Assembly (NCBI RefSeq): GCF_009725995.1
Contig: NZ_RCNS01000002.1
Span: 1,302,001 to 1,366,000, forward strand
Reading direction: 5' to 3'
From: Zobellia laminariae
GTDB taxonomy: Bacteria > Bacteroidota > Bacteroidia > Flavobacteriales > Flavobacteriaceae
Length of the DNA stretch: 64,000 bases
Shown here: positions 30,296 through 40,310 of the stretch, in pieces
Position numbering within the stretch: the first letter of the stretch is position 1
Layout: the number at the start of each line of letters is the position of its first letter
Made by a program: the position numbers and the translations under genes
The notes under the pieces: generated by a model
The model's database searches: none
What the model saw: the letters and a program-made list of their open reading frames with translations, nothing else
What the model was told of the DNA's origin: nothing

Positions 30296-30817
30296 ATGTC
30301 TGGAGAAGGAATTTTACAAATGTTCGGCTTTTTATTGCCTGCAGTAGTCACAGGGGTCGTTGCCTTTTACTTTTTTAAGTTACATACAAAAAACGAGGAC
30401 GGGCGCAGACGCTTTCTGCTACATAAAGACTCACAAAAGAATACCATACCGGTTCGTTTACAAGCCTATGAGCGCATGGCACTTTTTCTTGAGCGAATAG
30501 CCATACCTAGCCTAGTGGTTAGAGTAGCACCAAAATCTGCCGACAAAAATGCATACGAAAGTCTTTTGATAAAAAGTGTTGAAACAGAGTTTGAGCACAA
30601 TCTCTCACAACAAATTTATATGACGGACGAATGTTGGAATGTTATAAAAGCGGCTAAGAGTGCTACCATTCAAATGATTCGCAAAGCAGCCATGAGTGAA
30701 ACAGATTCTGCAGATAAATTACGTGAAGACATCCTAACGGAAACCATGGAGAAGCAATCGCCTTCATCAACAGCATTAACTTATATCAAAAGAGAAATAG
30801 GTTATCTCTGGCAGTAA
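30296..30817 (+). CDS. Membrane-anchored protein (DUF7935-like), unknown function
   Basis: 173 residues. One N-terminal span (about 8-28) is followed by a basic region (HTKNEDGRRRFLL) and a mostly helical cytoplasmic domain (about 50-173). The conserved blocks RLQAYERMALFLERI and HNLSQQIYMTDECWNVIK are shared by flavobacterial proteins of unknown function. It precedes a bidirectional terminator and is convergent with the patatin gene. Confidence 0.78.
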   Translation: MSGEGILQMFGFLLPAVVTGVVAFYFFKLHTKNEDGRRRFLLHKDSQKNTIPVRLQAYERMALFLERIAIPSLVVRVAPKSADKNAYESLLIKSVETEFEHNLSQQIYMTDECWNVIKAAKSATIQMIRKAAMSETDSADKLREDILTETMEKQSPSSTALTYIKREIGYLWQ

Positions 30818-30855
30818 ATAAATAAAAGTATATATTAAACTTAACCAGTTTAGAT

Positions 30856-30894
30856 AAACCGTGCCAACTTTAAATAGTTAGTGCGGTTTTTTAT
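30856..30894. terminator. Bidirectional terminator between the DUF7935-like and patatin genes
   Basis: AAACCG (30856-30861) pairs with CGGTTT (30884-30889), with AACT/AGTT inside, followed by T6 on the plus strand. There is also a moderate T tail on the minus strand. Confidence 0.7.
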
Positions 30895-30895
30895 T

Positions 30896-31816
30896 TTATA
30901 GTACTTCGCCCTTTTCCGGTTCTATCTGGTTGAGTTCCGCATTTTTATATTTGGCAAAGTTATAGCCACTCTCCCACCAGACCGTCATTTTCTCCTTATC
31001 AAAAATCAAGGAATTGGTAGTAAGAACTGTTGGTGTGTAATAAAAGTTAATAATAGCATCATTGTGTTTCGCTACATATTTACCAATTCTAATATTTTGA
31101 TGCTCTATACGGTCCAACATATACTCAAACATAGTTGTGAGCAATGAAAAGGCATTTCGCGAAGGCAACCGGTTTAAATGGCTTACTTCGGTCTGTAAAA
31201 CAATAACATCTACTTCTGTAGCCCCTCTTTTAATAGCTTCCTCTATAGGAACCATATTCCCTAACCCGCCATCGGCGTATTCACAGCCGTTCTTACGGAC
31301 TAAACTCATAAAAGGTGTATAGTTACATGAAATCCATATCCATTCACAAAACTCTTCATAAGTACAATCATTTATACTTTTGTATTCTACCTGATTTAAG
31401 GATAGGTTTGAAACCGTTGCAATAATTTCCTTCGGTCCATTTTTCAAGTCTTCAAACTCTTCTACCGTTAACGTGTTTTTAATTAGTTTTAGAAGGTTTC
31501 TACTTTCACCAAAGGTCTTTCTTCCTTTATAGAAATTCTTCAACACATTCCAGTGATCAATACCAATGGTATGAACGCCATGTTTCTTTTGTATGGTAAA
31601 AGGGCAATTACTGAAAATACTATGCTGATTCACATTCGTATAAACCTCTTTTATTTTTTCAATTTTAGCAAGAGCTAAGTGAGAAATAAGTAAACTACCT
31701 GTAGAGGTGCCAAGAAAAAAATCGTATTCATGATGGAGTTCTTCCATTAGGTATTGCGTAACGCCGCCTGCAAAAGCGCCTTTACTACCTCCACCTGATA
31801 TGACTAATGCCCTCAT
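30896..31816 (-). CDS. Patatin-like phospholipase family protein
   Basis: 306 residues. The oxyanion loop GGGSKGAF is at 8-15, the nucleophile elbow GTSTG at 36-40 with Ser38, and the catalytic Asp is D182 in YADGGLG, forming the patatin Ser-Asp dyad. It probably hydrolyses lipid esters. No signal peptide, so cytoplasmic or peripheral. It lies 2 bp after the M1 peptidase on the same strand, suggesting translational coupling. Confidence 0.9.
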   Translation of the reverse strand: MRALVISGGGSKGAFAGGVTQYLMEELHHEYDFFLGTSTGSLLISHLALAKIEKIKEVYTNVNQHSIFSNCPFTIQKKHGVHTIGIDHWNVLKNFYKGRKTFGESRNLLKLIKNTLTVEEFEDLKNGPKEIIATVSNLSLNQVEYKSINDCTYEEFCEWIWISCNYTPFMSLVRKNGCEYADGGLGNMVPIEEAIKRGATEVDVIVLQTEVSHLNRLPSRNAFSLLTTMFEYMLDRIEHQNIRIGKYVAKHNDAIINFYYTPTVLTTNSLIFDKEKMTVWWESGYNFAKYKNAELNQIEPEKGEVL

Positions 31817-31818
31817 TA

Positions 31819-33879
31819 TTAATTAAGTTTTGTATTCATATAACGTGATTCGTCTTCGTTTAGTTTCTCAACCAGTTTCTGGATACGAATTTTATAATCT
31901 TCATCTTTTAAAAGTTCATCTATTAAACTTCTGGCAAATTTATTAAACTGCCATGAATGGTGGTTTGTAGCGTGGATAAGATTAAGGAGTCCATCATCTG
32001 TAAAACCTATTTCGCGCAAGTATTGAAATGCGGACATACGAACTTCCCATCCATATTCCGGAGAAGTGTACCCACTCAATTCCGCAAAATGCTTTGTAGT
32101 ATTTTGAGCTTCATAGTCATTAGTAGCAACCGCTAGCAACAGCCACAATAACCGCACATTTTTGTTTGGTAAACCAATAACACCTTTAGTGGCATCTAAA
32201 TACACCTTTTGACTTTCAGGAAAAGTTGACCATAGTTTATACAAAGCTAGTTCTTGAGTCACATAACTTTTATCTGTCCACAATTTCTCCACTGCTTCCT
32301 TTTTATCACTTGAAATTTCATTAATAAGCTGAAGCCCTTTTTGACGAATCTCTAAATAAGGACTTTCGATGAGTATCATTTGCAATCCACTTTTCACTAT
32401 CCCTTTCTCAAATTTATCTATTAATGCCTCTTTATATTGTACGGGATGTTTTTCATATAACCAAACACCAAGGTCTTTTTCCGAGTGTTTAGAAATGAAA
32501 AAAGCCTGAATAGATTCGTTTTCCGCCATTAGAAAGGTCTTCACTTCTTCATATGGAAATTCGGTAGACAGCAACCACTTTGTTTTAAAATCATTTAAAT
32601 TTAAAGTTGACGCTAGTTCAATCTCTTTAATGAAATCATCAATCGTTACATTCTTAAACTGATGTTTTTTCAAATAAGCTGAAACCCCTTTTTTAAATGC
32701 CTCATCCCCCACTTTATCTTTTAGCATAACCAAGGCCCATGCTCCCTTTTCATAAAAAGTAGCACTACTCGCTTTGGGGTCTACCAAAGCTTGCCCTTTA
32801 CCATCCACTGATATTTTCCGTAGTTCTTTTGCTGTTTCAAACAACTTCCAGTAGAAATGGTCGTCCCCAAAAATTTTCTTTTCGGCTAAATAAGCATAGT
32901 AAGTTGCAAATCCTTCATGCAGCCAATGGTGGTTTCCATCTTTTTCAGTAACCAAATTACCAAACCACTGGTGCGCCAATTCATGGGCATTGACATTTAC
33001 AAAGTTTTTATCAATAAAAGCAGTGGAGTCTATAACATATCCATCAGAAAAAATAGTAGTTCCCGTATTCTCCATTCCTGCGTATAAAAAGTCGCGAACA
33101 GGAATCTGTTTGTAATTCTGCCATGGATAAGGAACTCCAATTTCATCTTCCAGAAAATCAAAAATTTGTTGTGTGTATCGGTACGTTGGCTCTACCATTG
33201 CACTATCTTGAGGATAATAATAATTTTCAATGGGCACTCCACTAGAAGAAACTAATTCCTGTTTACTGTAATCACCAATAGTAAAAGCCAACAGATAACT
33301 GCTCATGGGCTTCTTCATATTAAATAGCCAAACTGGGTTATCATCTGTCTGAGGAGGAACCACAGCCAACTTACCATTTGCTATTACATCAAATTTTCTA
33401 CCGGCCTGAATAAATAAATCAAATTCAACTTTTTCGTTCATATCATCAAAGCTAGGCAACCAATGACTGGTATACTTGCCTTGACCTTGCGTCCAAATCT
33501 GTTCGTTTCTTTCTATATTATCACCCCAACCTAAGAAATAAACGGTTTGCTTTGGTTTGGCCAAATACTCAATAGTGAGTTTATGTGATTTGTCTTTTTT
33601 AAACTTTTTATAAATTGAAATGGTTTTATCCGTTTTAGTAAAGTCCACTTTTTTACCGTCCAGTTCAACTTTTGTAAATGCCATATCTTTAGCATCAAGG
33701 AAAACGGAATCAACATGTTGAAGTACGTTAAACCAATAAATTACACCACCTTTTATCTCCTTATTTAAAGGAATAGGTTCAATAAATACATCGGCTTGAA
33801 TAAAGTCGACTTTATCTTGATGTTGACCAAAACAAGAACATATCGAAAAGAAAAAAAGGAGTGCAAAAAGGTTTCTCAT
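31819..33879 (-). CDS. M1-family metallopeptidase (aminopeptidase)
   Basis: 686 residues. The signal peptide has Cys residues at about 15-17 (SICSCFGQH), so this is a probable lipoprotein or exported protein. The M1 signatures are AGMENTG (about 270) and the zinc motif HELAHQWFG with the downstream Glu (about 297). The C-terminal half is a helical repeat-like region. It cleaves N-terminal residues from peptides, probably in the periplasm. Divergent from recG across 78 bp; followed by patatin. Confidence 0.9.
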   Translation of the reverse strand: MRNLFALLFFFSICSCFGQHQDKVDFIQADVFIEPIPLNKEIKGGVIYWFNVLQHVDSVFLDAKDMAFTKVELDGKKVDFTKTDKTISIYKKFKKDKSHKLTIEYLAKPKQTVYFLGWGDNIERNEQIWTQGQGKYTSHWLPSFDDMNEKVEFDLFIQAGRKFDVIANGKLAVVPPQTDDNPVWLFNMKKPMSSYLLAFTIGDYSKQELVSSSGVPIENYYYPQDSAMVEPTYRYTQQIFDFLEDEIGVPYPWQNYKQIPVRDFLYAGMENTGTTIFSDGYVIDSTAFIDKNFVNVNAHELAHQWFGNLVTEKDGNHHWLHEGFATYYAYLAEKKIFGDDHFYWKLFETAKELRKISVDGKGQALVDPKASSATFYEKGAWALVMLKDKVGDEAFKKGVSAYLKKHQFKNVTIDDFIKEIELASTLNLNDFKTKWLLSTEFPYEEVKTFLMAENESIQAFFISKHSEKDLGVWLYEKHPVQYKEALIDKFEKGIVKSGLQMILIESPYLEIRQKGLQLINEISSDKKEAVEKLWTDKSYVTQELALYKLWSTFPESQKVYLDATKGVIGLPNKNVRLLWLLLAVATNDYEAQNTTKHFAELSGYTSPEYGWEVRMSAFQYLREIGFTDDGLLNLIHATNHHSWQFNKFARSLIDELLKDEDYKIRIQKLVEKLNEDESRYMNTKLN

Positions 33880-33957
33880 GAAGTCTTAGGAACAAATAGT
33901 AGACCAAATTTAACGTTTTAGTTTGTGGCAATTGTACCTATCACCTAATTTAGTCCC

Positions 33958-36063
33958 ATGAACGCTAATTCACTTCAGACTCCTATCGTATACTTAAAAG
34001 GTGTAGGACCCAACAGGGCCGAAACTTTACAGTCTGAACTAGGCATACATACATTTCAGGATTTACTAAACCTTTTCCCTAATAGATACATAGATAAGAC
34101 CCAATATTATAAGATAGGGCAACTACAGCGTAATTCTGCCGATGTGCAGATTGTAGGCAAAATAGTGCACCTTAAATCCGTAGAGCAAAAGAAAGGGAAA
34201 CGCCTTGTAGCTAGTTTTGTTGATGAAACTGGTGAAATGGAACTTGTTTGGTTTAGAGGTCAAAAATGGATTCGTGAGAACATAAAGCTCAATACACCAT
34301 ATGTAATTTTTGGTAAGTGTAATTGGTTCAATGGTAAGTTTTCAATGCCTCACCCAGAAATGGAACTCCAAAAAGACCACGAACAAGGCCTTAAAGTAGC
34401 CATGCAACCCGTTTACCCCTCCACCGAAAAACTGAGTAACAAAGGTATTTCTAATAGGGTGATAAGTAAACTGGTTCAGCAAATATTTATTGAAACCAAA
34501 GGCCGATTTACAGAAACGCTTTCTGAGAAATTATTATTTGAATTAAAGCTACTACCCAAAAGCGAATCACTTTTCAACATACATTTCCCCAAAAATCAAG
34601 AGCTCTTAGCTAAAGCCCAATTCAGACTAAAATTTGAAGAACTCTTTTATATTCAAATGCAGCTGATTGCGAAGAACATGCTTCACAAGAAGAAAATTAA
34701 AGGATTTAATTTTGACCAAGTTGGCATACTCTTTAATGACTTCTATAAAAATCATTTGCCTTTTGAACTTACAGGTGCCCAAAAAAGGGTTATCAAAGAG
34801 ATAAGGGGCGATTTGGGCAGTAATGCCCAAATGAACCGATTGCTTCAAGGCGATGTGGGTTCCGGAAAAACTATTGTTGCGGTTATGGCAATGCTTCTAG
34901 CTATTGATAATGGTTTCCAAGCTTGCTTAATGGCTCCTACAGAAATTTTAGCTAATCAACATTACACTGGAATTTCAGAACTTCTGGAAGGCACAGGTAT
35001 TAGTTGCTCTCTTTTAACAGGTTCTGTGAAAAAATCTGCCCGCAAACCCATTCACGAACAATTGGAAAGCGGAGAACTTCAGATTCTTATAGGTACCCAC
35101 GCGCTTCTAGAAGATAAGGTGAAATTTAAAAATTTAGGCTTGGCCATAGTTGATGAACAACACCGTTTTGGCGTAGCCCAGCGCTCTAAACTTTGGCACA
35201 AAAACGATATTCCTCCTCATATTTTGGTAATGACCGCAACCCCCATTCCGCGAACATTGGCAATGAGTCTATATGGCGATTTGGATGTTTCTACCATTGA
35301 TGAGCTTCCTCCCGGAAGAAAACCAATTAAAACAGTACATAGGTTTGATAGCAACCGTTTAAAAGTATTTCAATTTATACGGGACGAAATAAAGATAGGG
35401 CGACAGATTTACATTGTTTATCCTCTTATACAGGAATCAGAAGCATTAGACTATAAAGATTTAATGGACGGTTATGAAAGCATCTCTCGTGACTTCCCCC
35501 TACCGGACTTTCAGATATCCATAGTACATGGCCAGATGAAACCGGCGGACAAAGAATATGAAATGTCCCGTTTTGTAAAAGGAGAAACCCAAATAATGGT
35601 AGCCACAACGGTAATTGAAGTAGGCGTAAATGTCCCCAATGCATCGGTAATGATTATTGAAAGTGCTGAGCGTTTTGGTTTATCACAACTGCACCAACTT
35701 AGAGGTCGTGTGGGGCGTGGTGCAGACCAAAGTTTCTGTATCCTTATGACAGGAAACAAGTTGTCTACAGAAGCAAAAACCAGACTACAAACCATGGTAC
35801 ACACCAATGATGGTTTTGAAATTGCCGAAGTCGATTTAAAATTGCGCGGACCCGGAGATATTATGGGTACTCAGCAAAGTGGCGTACTCAACTTAAAAAT
35901 AGCAGATATCGTGAAAGACAACGATATCCTTAAAACAGCTCGCCACCATGCCATGCAACTCCTAAGAGATGACCCATCCCTTGAAAAACCGGAAAACCTG
36001 GCCATAAGACATGCTTATTCTCAGCTTGTGAAGTATAAAAATATTTGGAATTACATAAGTTGA
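33958..36063 (+). CDS. recG: ATP-dependent DNA helicase RecG
   Basis: 701 residues. An N-terminal wedge/OB domain (about 1-265) is followed by SF2 motor motifs: GDVGSGKT (about 298), DEQHRFGV (about 398), TATPIPRTLAMSLYGDLDVS and QLRGRVGRG. It reverses stalled replication forks and processes Holliday junctions. The ATG at 33958 gives a normal N-terminus. It sits directly upstream of leuC, with a 78-bp gap containing a promoter-like element. Confidence 0.95.
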   Translation: MNANSLQTPIVYLKGVGPNRAETLQSELGIHTFQDLLNLFPNRYIDKTQYYKIGQLQRNSADVQIVGKIVHLKSVEQKKGKRLVASFVDETGEMELVWFRGQKWIRENIKLNTPYVIFGKCNWFNGKFSMPHPEMELQKDHEQGLKVAMQPVYPSTEKLSNKGISNRVISKLVQQIFIETKGRFTETLSEKLLFELKLLPKSESLFNIHFPKNQELLAKAQFRLKFEELFYIQMQLIAKNMLHKKKIKGFNFDQVGILFNDFYKNHLPFELTGAQKRVIKEIRGDLGSNAQMNRLLQGDVGSGKTIVAVMAMLLAIDNGFQACLMAPTEILANQHYTGISELLEGTGISCSLLTGSVKKSARKPIHEQLESGELQILIGTHALLEDKVKFKNLGLAIVDEQHRFGVAQRSKLWHKNDIPPHILVMTATPIPRTLAMSLYGDLDVSTIDELPPGRKPIKTVHRFDSNRLKVFQFIRDEIKIGRQIYIVYPLIQESEALDYKDLMDGYESISRDFPLPDFQISIVHGQMKPADKEYEMSRFVKGETQIMVATTVIEVGVNVPNASVMIIESAERFGLSQLHQLRGRVGRGADQSFCILMTGNKLSTEAKTRLQTMVHTNDGFEIAEVDLKLRGPGDIMGTQQSGVLNLKIADIVKDNDILKTARHHAMQLLRDDPSLEKPENLAIRHAYSQLVKYKNIWNYIS

Positions 36064-36100
36064 ACGTCGTAATTTTCAACTGCAATAGTTTCTTAATAAC

Positions 36101-36127
36101 GCCCACTTTCATTAGATTTGTGGGCTT
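36101..36127 (+). promoter_or_regulatory. Candidate leuC promoter with hairpin
   Basis: TAGATTTG (36113-36120) exactly matches TAnnTTTG 22-29 bp before the leuC ATG. A GCCCAC/GTGGGC hairpin (36101-36106 with 36120-36125) overlaps it. No leader peptide is visible here, in contrast with ilvD. Confidence 0.5.
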
Positions 36128-36141
36128 AGAATTTAAATAAA

Positions 36142-37557
36142 ATGAATACAAAAAAAACATTATTCGATAAAGTTTGGGATTCGCATGTGGTACAACACAT
36201 AGAGAACGGACCAGACGTATTGTTTATAGACCGCCATTTAGTGCACGAAGTAACGAGTCCCGTTGCTTTTTTAGGTTTAAAAAACAGAGGCATTAAAGTA
36301 CTACACCCTGAAAAAACCTTTGCAACGGCAGATCATAACACGCCTACTATCAACCAACATTTACCTGTTGCTGACCCTCTTTCCGCAAATCAGTTGCGCA
36401 TGTTAGAGGAAAACTCAAATGAGTTTGGTATTTCATATTGGGGTCTTGGCCACGAAAAGAATGGTATTGTTCACGTTGTAGGTCCTGAATACGGTATAAC
36501 ACAACCTGGCGCTACTATTGTTTGTGGTGACTCACACACTTCTACTCACGGTGCTTTTGGTGCTATTGCTTTCGGTATTGGTACTTCAGAAGTAGAAATG
36601 GTTTTGGCTACACAGTGTATTATGCAGACCAAGCCAAAGAGTATGCGAATTAATGTTGAAGGTAGCTTAGGCAGAGGAGTTACACCTAAGGATGTTGCCT
36701 TATATATCATTTCTCAATTAACCACTTCTGGTGCTACAGGCTATTTTGTTGAGTATGCTGGTCAGGTTTTTCGCGACATGACTATGGAAGGCCGTATGAC
36801 CGTTTGCAACCTTAGTATTGAAATGGGTGCTCGTGGAGGTATGATTGCTCCGGACGAGAAGACTTTTGAATATGTAAAAGGAAGAGAGTTTACACCAACT
36901 GGCGCAGCATGGGACAAGGCTATGGCATATTGGGAAACGCTACCTACAGAAGAAGGTGCAGAATTTGACAAAGAAATTACTTTTAACGCAGCCGATATAG
37001 AACCGATGATTACTTACGGTACTAACCCAGGTATGGGCATCGGAATTTCTAATGGTATTCCGCAAGCGGATGCTGTAGAAGGCGGTGTTGCTACATATAA
37101 AAAATCGTTGCAGTACATGAACTTCAGTGAAGGCGATAGTATGATGGGTAAACCTATCGATTTTGTTTTCTTGGGAAGCTGTACGAACGGAAGAATTGAA
37201 GATTTTAGATTGTTTACATCCTTGGTAAAAGGACGTTCAAAAGCACCTAATGTTACGGCATGGTTAGTTCCTGGTTCTCATAAGGTTGAAAAAGCCATTA
37301 AGGACGAAGGTCTGTTAGCTATTTTAAACGAAGCTGGCTTTGAACTTCGCGAGCCTGGTTGTTCTGCTTGTTTAGCAATGAACGACGACAAAGTACCTGC
37401 CGGCAAATATGCAGTAAGTACTTCTAACAGAAACTTTGAAGGTAGACAAGGACCTGGCTCAAGAACTCTTTTAGCTAGTCCCCTAGTTGCTGCTGCAGCT
37501 GCTGTTACCGGGAAAGTTACGGATCCAAGAGAGTTAATGGAACTTGAAACCGCCTAA
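36142..37557 (+). CDS. leuC: 3-isopropylmalate dehydratase large subunit
   Basis: 471 residues, aconitase family. With LeuD it isomerises 2-isopropylmalate to 3-isopropylmalate in leucine synthesis, using a [4Fe-4S] cluster. Cluster ligands are in [20 protein letters not shown] and [11 protein letters not shown]. First gene of leuCD-A-(S23)-B. The leuD start is 38 bp after its stop. Confidence 0.97.
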   Translation: MNTKKTLFDKVWDSHVVQHIENGPDVLFIDRHLVHEVTSPVAFLGLKNRGIKVLHPEKTFATADHNTPTINQHLPVADPLSANQLRMLEENSNEFGISYWGLGHEKNGIVHVVGPEYGITQPGATIVCGDSHTSTHGAFGAIAFGIGTSEVEMVLATQCIMQTKPKSMRINVEGSLGRGVTPKDVALYIISQLTTSGATGYFVEYAGQVFRDMTMEGRMTVCNLSIEMGARGGMIAPDEKTFEYVKGREFTPTGAAWDKAMAYWETLPTEEGAEFDKEITFNAADIEPMITYGTNPGMGIGISNGIPQADAVEGGVATYKKSLQYMNFSEGDSMMGKPIDFVFLGSCTNGRIEDFRLFTSLVKGRSKAPNVTAWLVPGSHKVEKAIKDEGLLAILNEAGFELREPGCSACLAMNDDKVPAGKYAVSTSNRNFEGRQGPGSRTLLASPLVAAAAAVTGKVTDPRELMELETA

Positions 37558-37595
37558 CCTTATTTACATCTAAATTCAGCTTACAATTTGAAATT

Positions 37596-38192
37596 ATGGC
37601 ATACGATAAATTCAATACATTAAAATCATCGGCAGTACCTCTTCCTATAGAGAATGTGGACACCGATCAAATTATACCTGCAAGATTCCTAAAGGCTACT
37701 GAACGTAAAGGTTTTGGCGATAATCTTTTTAGAGATTGGCGTTATAACAGTGATGGTACGGAAAAAAAAGATTTTGTACTTAACAACCCTACCTACAATG
37801 GTAAAATTTTAGTTGGAGGAAAGAACTTTGGTTCTGGCTCTTCTCGTGAGCATGCTGCTTGGGCTGTTTATGATTACGGATTCCGTGTTGTGGTATCTAG
37901 CTTCTTTGCTGATATTTTTAGAAACAACTGTTTAAACATTGGTGTTTTACCTGTTCAGGTAAGTGCCGAGTTTCTAGATAAAATCTTAAAAGCTATTGAA
38001 GCCGATCCAAAAGCTACTTTTGAAGTAAGCTTACCGGAGCAAACCATTACTATTGAAGGAAGTGGAGAATCTGAGCCTTTTGACATTAACGTTTACAAAA
38101 AAGCGAACATGTTAAATGGGTTTGATGACATAGACTACCTATTGAATATTTCAGAGGAAATTAAAGAATTCGCTTCCGACAGACCTTTATAA
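37596..38192 (+). CDS. leuD: 3-isopropylmalate dehydratase small subunit
   Basis: 198 residues, the usual LeuD size; aconitase swivel domain with GKNFGSGSSREHAAWA and the N-terminal VDTDQIIPARFL. Partner of LeuC. A hairpin (38221-38255) lies between it and leuA. Confidence 0.96.
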   Translation: MAYDKFNTLKSSAVPLPIENVDTDQIIPARFLKATERKGFGDNLFRDWRYNSDGTEKKDFVLNNPTYNGKILVGGKNFGSGSSREHAAWAVYDYGFRVVVSSFFADIFRNNCLNIGVLPVQVSAEFLDKILKAIEADPKATFEVSLPEQTITIEGSGESEPFDINVYKKANMLNGFDDIDYLLNISEEIKEFASDRPL

Positions 38193-38220
38193 GTCCAATT
38201 ACAGGGAGTAAAAAAGAGAT

Positions 38221-38262
38221 AACAATCTGTTGAATACTAACTTCGGCAGATTGTTTTCCCCT
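38221..38262 (+). terminator. Possible weak terminator between leuD and leuA
   Basis: AACAATCTG (38221-38229) pairs with CAGATTGTT (38247-38255), then TTCCCCTTT. Stem is good but the T tail is broken; it may be a partial terminator or RNA-stability element. Confidence 0.5.
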
Positions 38263-38320
38263 TTCATAATACGCTACAAAATCAATCTTAATATACAATT
38301 CTAAAGAAACTCTGGATCAA

Positions 38321-39835
38321 ATGAAAAGAAAGCTGGAAATCATGGATACCACCCTTCGGGACGGGGAACAGACCTCAGGAGTATCTTTTTCGGTTTCGGA
38401 AAAACTAACGTTGGCCAAACTTCTTGTAGAAGAACTAAAGGTAGACCGTATTGAAGTGGCCTCAGCAAGGGTATCTGATGGTGAATTAGAAGCCGTTAAG
38501 CAAATTGTAAAATGGGCTGCAGAAGAAAATTGTGTTAACAAAGTAGAGGTACTCACCTTTGTAGACGGCGGCGTTTCTATAGAATGGATGAAAAAAGCAG
38601 GCGCTAAAGTCCAGAACTTGCTTACCAAAGGTTCACTGAACCATCTCACCCATCAACTTAAAAAAACACCCGAAGAACACTTTTCGGATATTGAAAAAAC
38701 TATTGCACTTGCTTCAGAGAACAACATTGACACCAATGTTTATTTAGAAGACTGGAGTAATGGCATGCGTAATTCAAAAGAGTACGTTTTTCAATACTTG
38801 GATTTTCTAACACAACAACCTATAAAACGTATTTTGCTTCCTGATACGTTAGGCATACTAACACACACGGAAACTTTCGACTTTATCACGGAGATTGTTG
38901 CGCGTTACCCAAATACTCATTTTGACTTTCACGGCCATAATGATTATGACCTTGGTGTAGCAAATGTTATGGAAGCTGTAAAAGCCGGTTGTCATGGTCT
39001 TCACCTTACCGTTAACGGAATGGGGGAACGAGCAGGTAATGCTCCTATGGCGAGTGTGGTTGCCGTTATTCATGATTTTTTGACCGATGTAAAAATCAAT
39101 GTAAGTGAATCTTCATTATACAAAGTAAGTAAACTGGTCTCTGCTTTTACTGGAGTTGGCATACCATACAACAAACCAATTGTTGGCGACAATGTATTCA
39201 CACAAACTGCTGGCATACATGCTGATGGAGACAGCAAAAACAATCTTTACTTTAACGACCTATTACCAGAACGTTTTGGAAGAAAGCGAAAATATGCGCT
39301 AGGTAAAACATCCGGTAAAGCAAACATACAGAAGAATCTTCAAGAACTTGGGCTTACTCTAAATGATGATGAGCTTAAAAAAGTTACCCAGCGGATTATT
39401 GAGTTGGGCGACAAAAAAGAAAGAGTTACCAAAGAAGATTTACCTTATATTATTTCCGATATTTTAGATAGCGGAAATCATCAACAAAAGGTTTTTATTA
39501 AATCATACGTACTCACCCACTCTATGGGATTACGACCGTCAACAACGGTTTCTTTAGAAGTAAATGGTGAGCTTTTAGAAGCACATGCACAAGGAGATGG
39601 ACAGTACGATGCTTTTATGAACGCACTCCGTAAGCTTTACGTTTCTAAAAAAATAGAGTTACCCAATTTAATTGATTACGTTGTTAGAATACCCCCAGGC
39701 AGTAATTCTGATGCACTTTGTGAAACCATTATTACATGGCAGAACAAAAGCGAGGAGTTTATTACCCGTGGTTTGGATTCCGATCAAACGGTATCTGCGA
39801 TTAAAGCGACAGAAAAGATGCTCAATATTATTTAA
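38321..39835 (+). CDS. leuA: 2-isopropylmalate synthase-type enzyme (alpha-IPM synthase with regulatory domain)
   Basis: 504 residues. The HMGL-like TIM barrel starts with MDTTLRDGEQTSG; the metal-binding FHGHNDYDLG is at about 203-212 and NGMGERAGNAP follows. A C-terminal LeuA regulatory domain (about 380-500) is present. It condenses acetyl-CoA with 2-ketoisovalerate for leucine synthesis. Citramalate synthase is a close alternative, but placement between leuD and leuB, and an ilvA gene for the threonine route, favour leuA. 128 bp from leuD. Confidence 0.87.
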   Translation: MKRKLEIMDTTLRDGEQTSGVSFSVSEKLTLAKLLVEELKVDRIEVASARVSDGELEAVKQIVKWAAEENCVNKVEVLTFVDGGVSIEWMKKAGAKVQNLLTKGSLNHLTHQLKKTPEEHFSDIEKTIALASENNIDTNVYLEDWSNGMRNSKEYVFQYLDFLTQQPIKRILLPDTLGILTHTETFDFITEIVARYPNTHFDFHGHNDYDLGVANVMEAVKAGCHGLHLTVNGMGERAGNAPMASVVAVIHDFLTDVKINVSESSLYKVSKLVSAFTGVGIPYNKPIVGDNVFTQTAGIHADGDSKNNLYFNDLLPERFGRKRKYALGKTSGKANIQKNLQELGLTLNDDELKKVTQRIIELGDKKERVTKEDLPYIISDILDSGNHQQKVFIKSYVLTHSMGLRPSTTVSLEVNGELLEAHAQGDGQYDAFMNALRKLYVSKKIELPNLIDYVVRIPPGSNSDALCETIITWQNKSEEFITRGLDSDQTVSAIKATEKMLNII

Positions 39836-39837
39836 TA

Positions 39838-39861
39838 ACGCTATTCGCACATCGCCAATCG
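39838..39861. repeat. Left flanking words of the S23 gene
   Basis: ACGCTATTCG (39838-39847) and CGCCAATCG (39853-39861) lie just after the leuA stop. Their exact reverse complements occur 3' of the S23 gene at 40267-40276 and 40282-40290, in the same left-to-right order, so the two pairs cross rather than nest. Confidence 0.7.
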
Positions 39862-39893
39862 CAGTTATAATTAAAATTGATATTTAATACCAA

Positions 39894-40241
39894 ATGAGAG
39901 ACTATAGAAAGTATAAGGTTTGGGAACTAGGACATGAAATCACCTTAAACGTTTATAAGTCTACTCAAAATTTCCCTAAACAGGAAGTATATGGGATAGT
40001 AAGTCAAATGCGAAGAGCTGCTTATTCCATTCCGTCAAATATAGTAGAAGGTTGTGGAAGAGAATCAGATGCTGAATTCAGACGATTTCTCATAATATCA
40101 CAAGGTTCCGCAAACGAATTGGAATATTTTACGGTCTTAGCCAAAGATTTAGGATATTTGGAACAACAAGGTTTTGCAGAACTTAATGACAAAGTTGACA
40201 AAATCAGGAGAAGTTTAAATAATTTGATAAATAAAATTTAA
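39894..40241 (+). CDS. Four-helix-bundle protein (S23/23S rRNA intervening-sequence family)
   Basis: 115 residues. The N-terminus RDYRKYKVWELGHEITLNVY, QMRRAAYSIPSNIVEGCGR and FRRFLIISQGSANELEYF are the S23 family signatures. Such proteins were first seen in 23S rRNA intervening sequences and occur in many Bacteroidota copies with unknown function. Here it sits inside the leu operon between leuA and leuB, in the same direction, with inverted words on both sides. It looks like an insertion, since leuA-leuB is normally contiguous. It does not disrupt leuB. Confidence 0.88.
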   Translation: MRDYRKYKVWELGHEITLNVYKSTQNFPKQEVYGIVSQMRRAAYSIPSNIVEGCGRESDAEFRRFLIISQGSANELEYFTVLAKDLGYLEQQGFAELNDKVDKIRRSLNNLINKI

Positions 40242-40266
40242 TTAACCTTACACACCAATTAGTATA

Positions 40267-40290
40267 CGAATAGCGTAAAAACGATTGGCG
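40267..40290. repeat. Right flanking words of the S23 gene
   Basis: CGAATAGCGT (40267-40276) and CGATTGGCG (40282-40290) are the reverse complements of the words at 39838-39861. Confidence 0.7.
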
Positions 40291-40310
40291 TGGCGCGTAA
40301 AGCAAAAAGA

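Noticed and set aside
36101..36127. Attenuator upstream of leuC
   Set aside because: A hairpin is present, but no leader peptide with Leu codons and no alternative pairing were found.
40290..40310. GTG start for leuB at 40290
   Set aside because: It lies in the repeat flanking the S23 gene; ATG at 40311 gives the family N-terminus.
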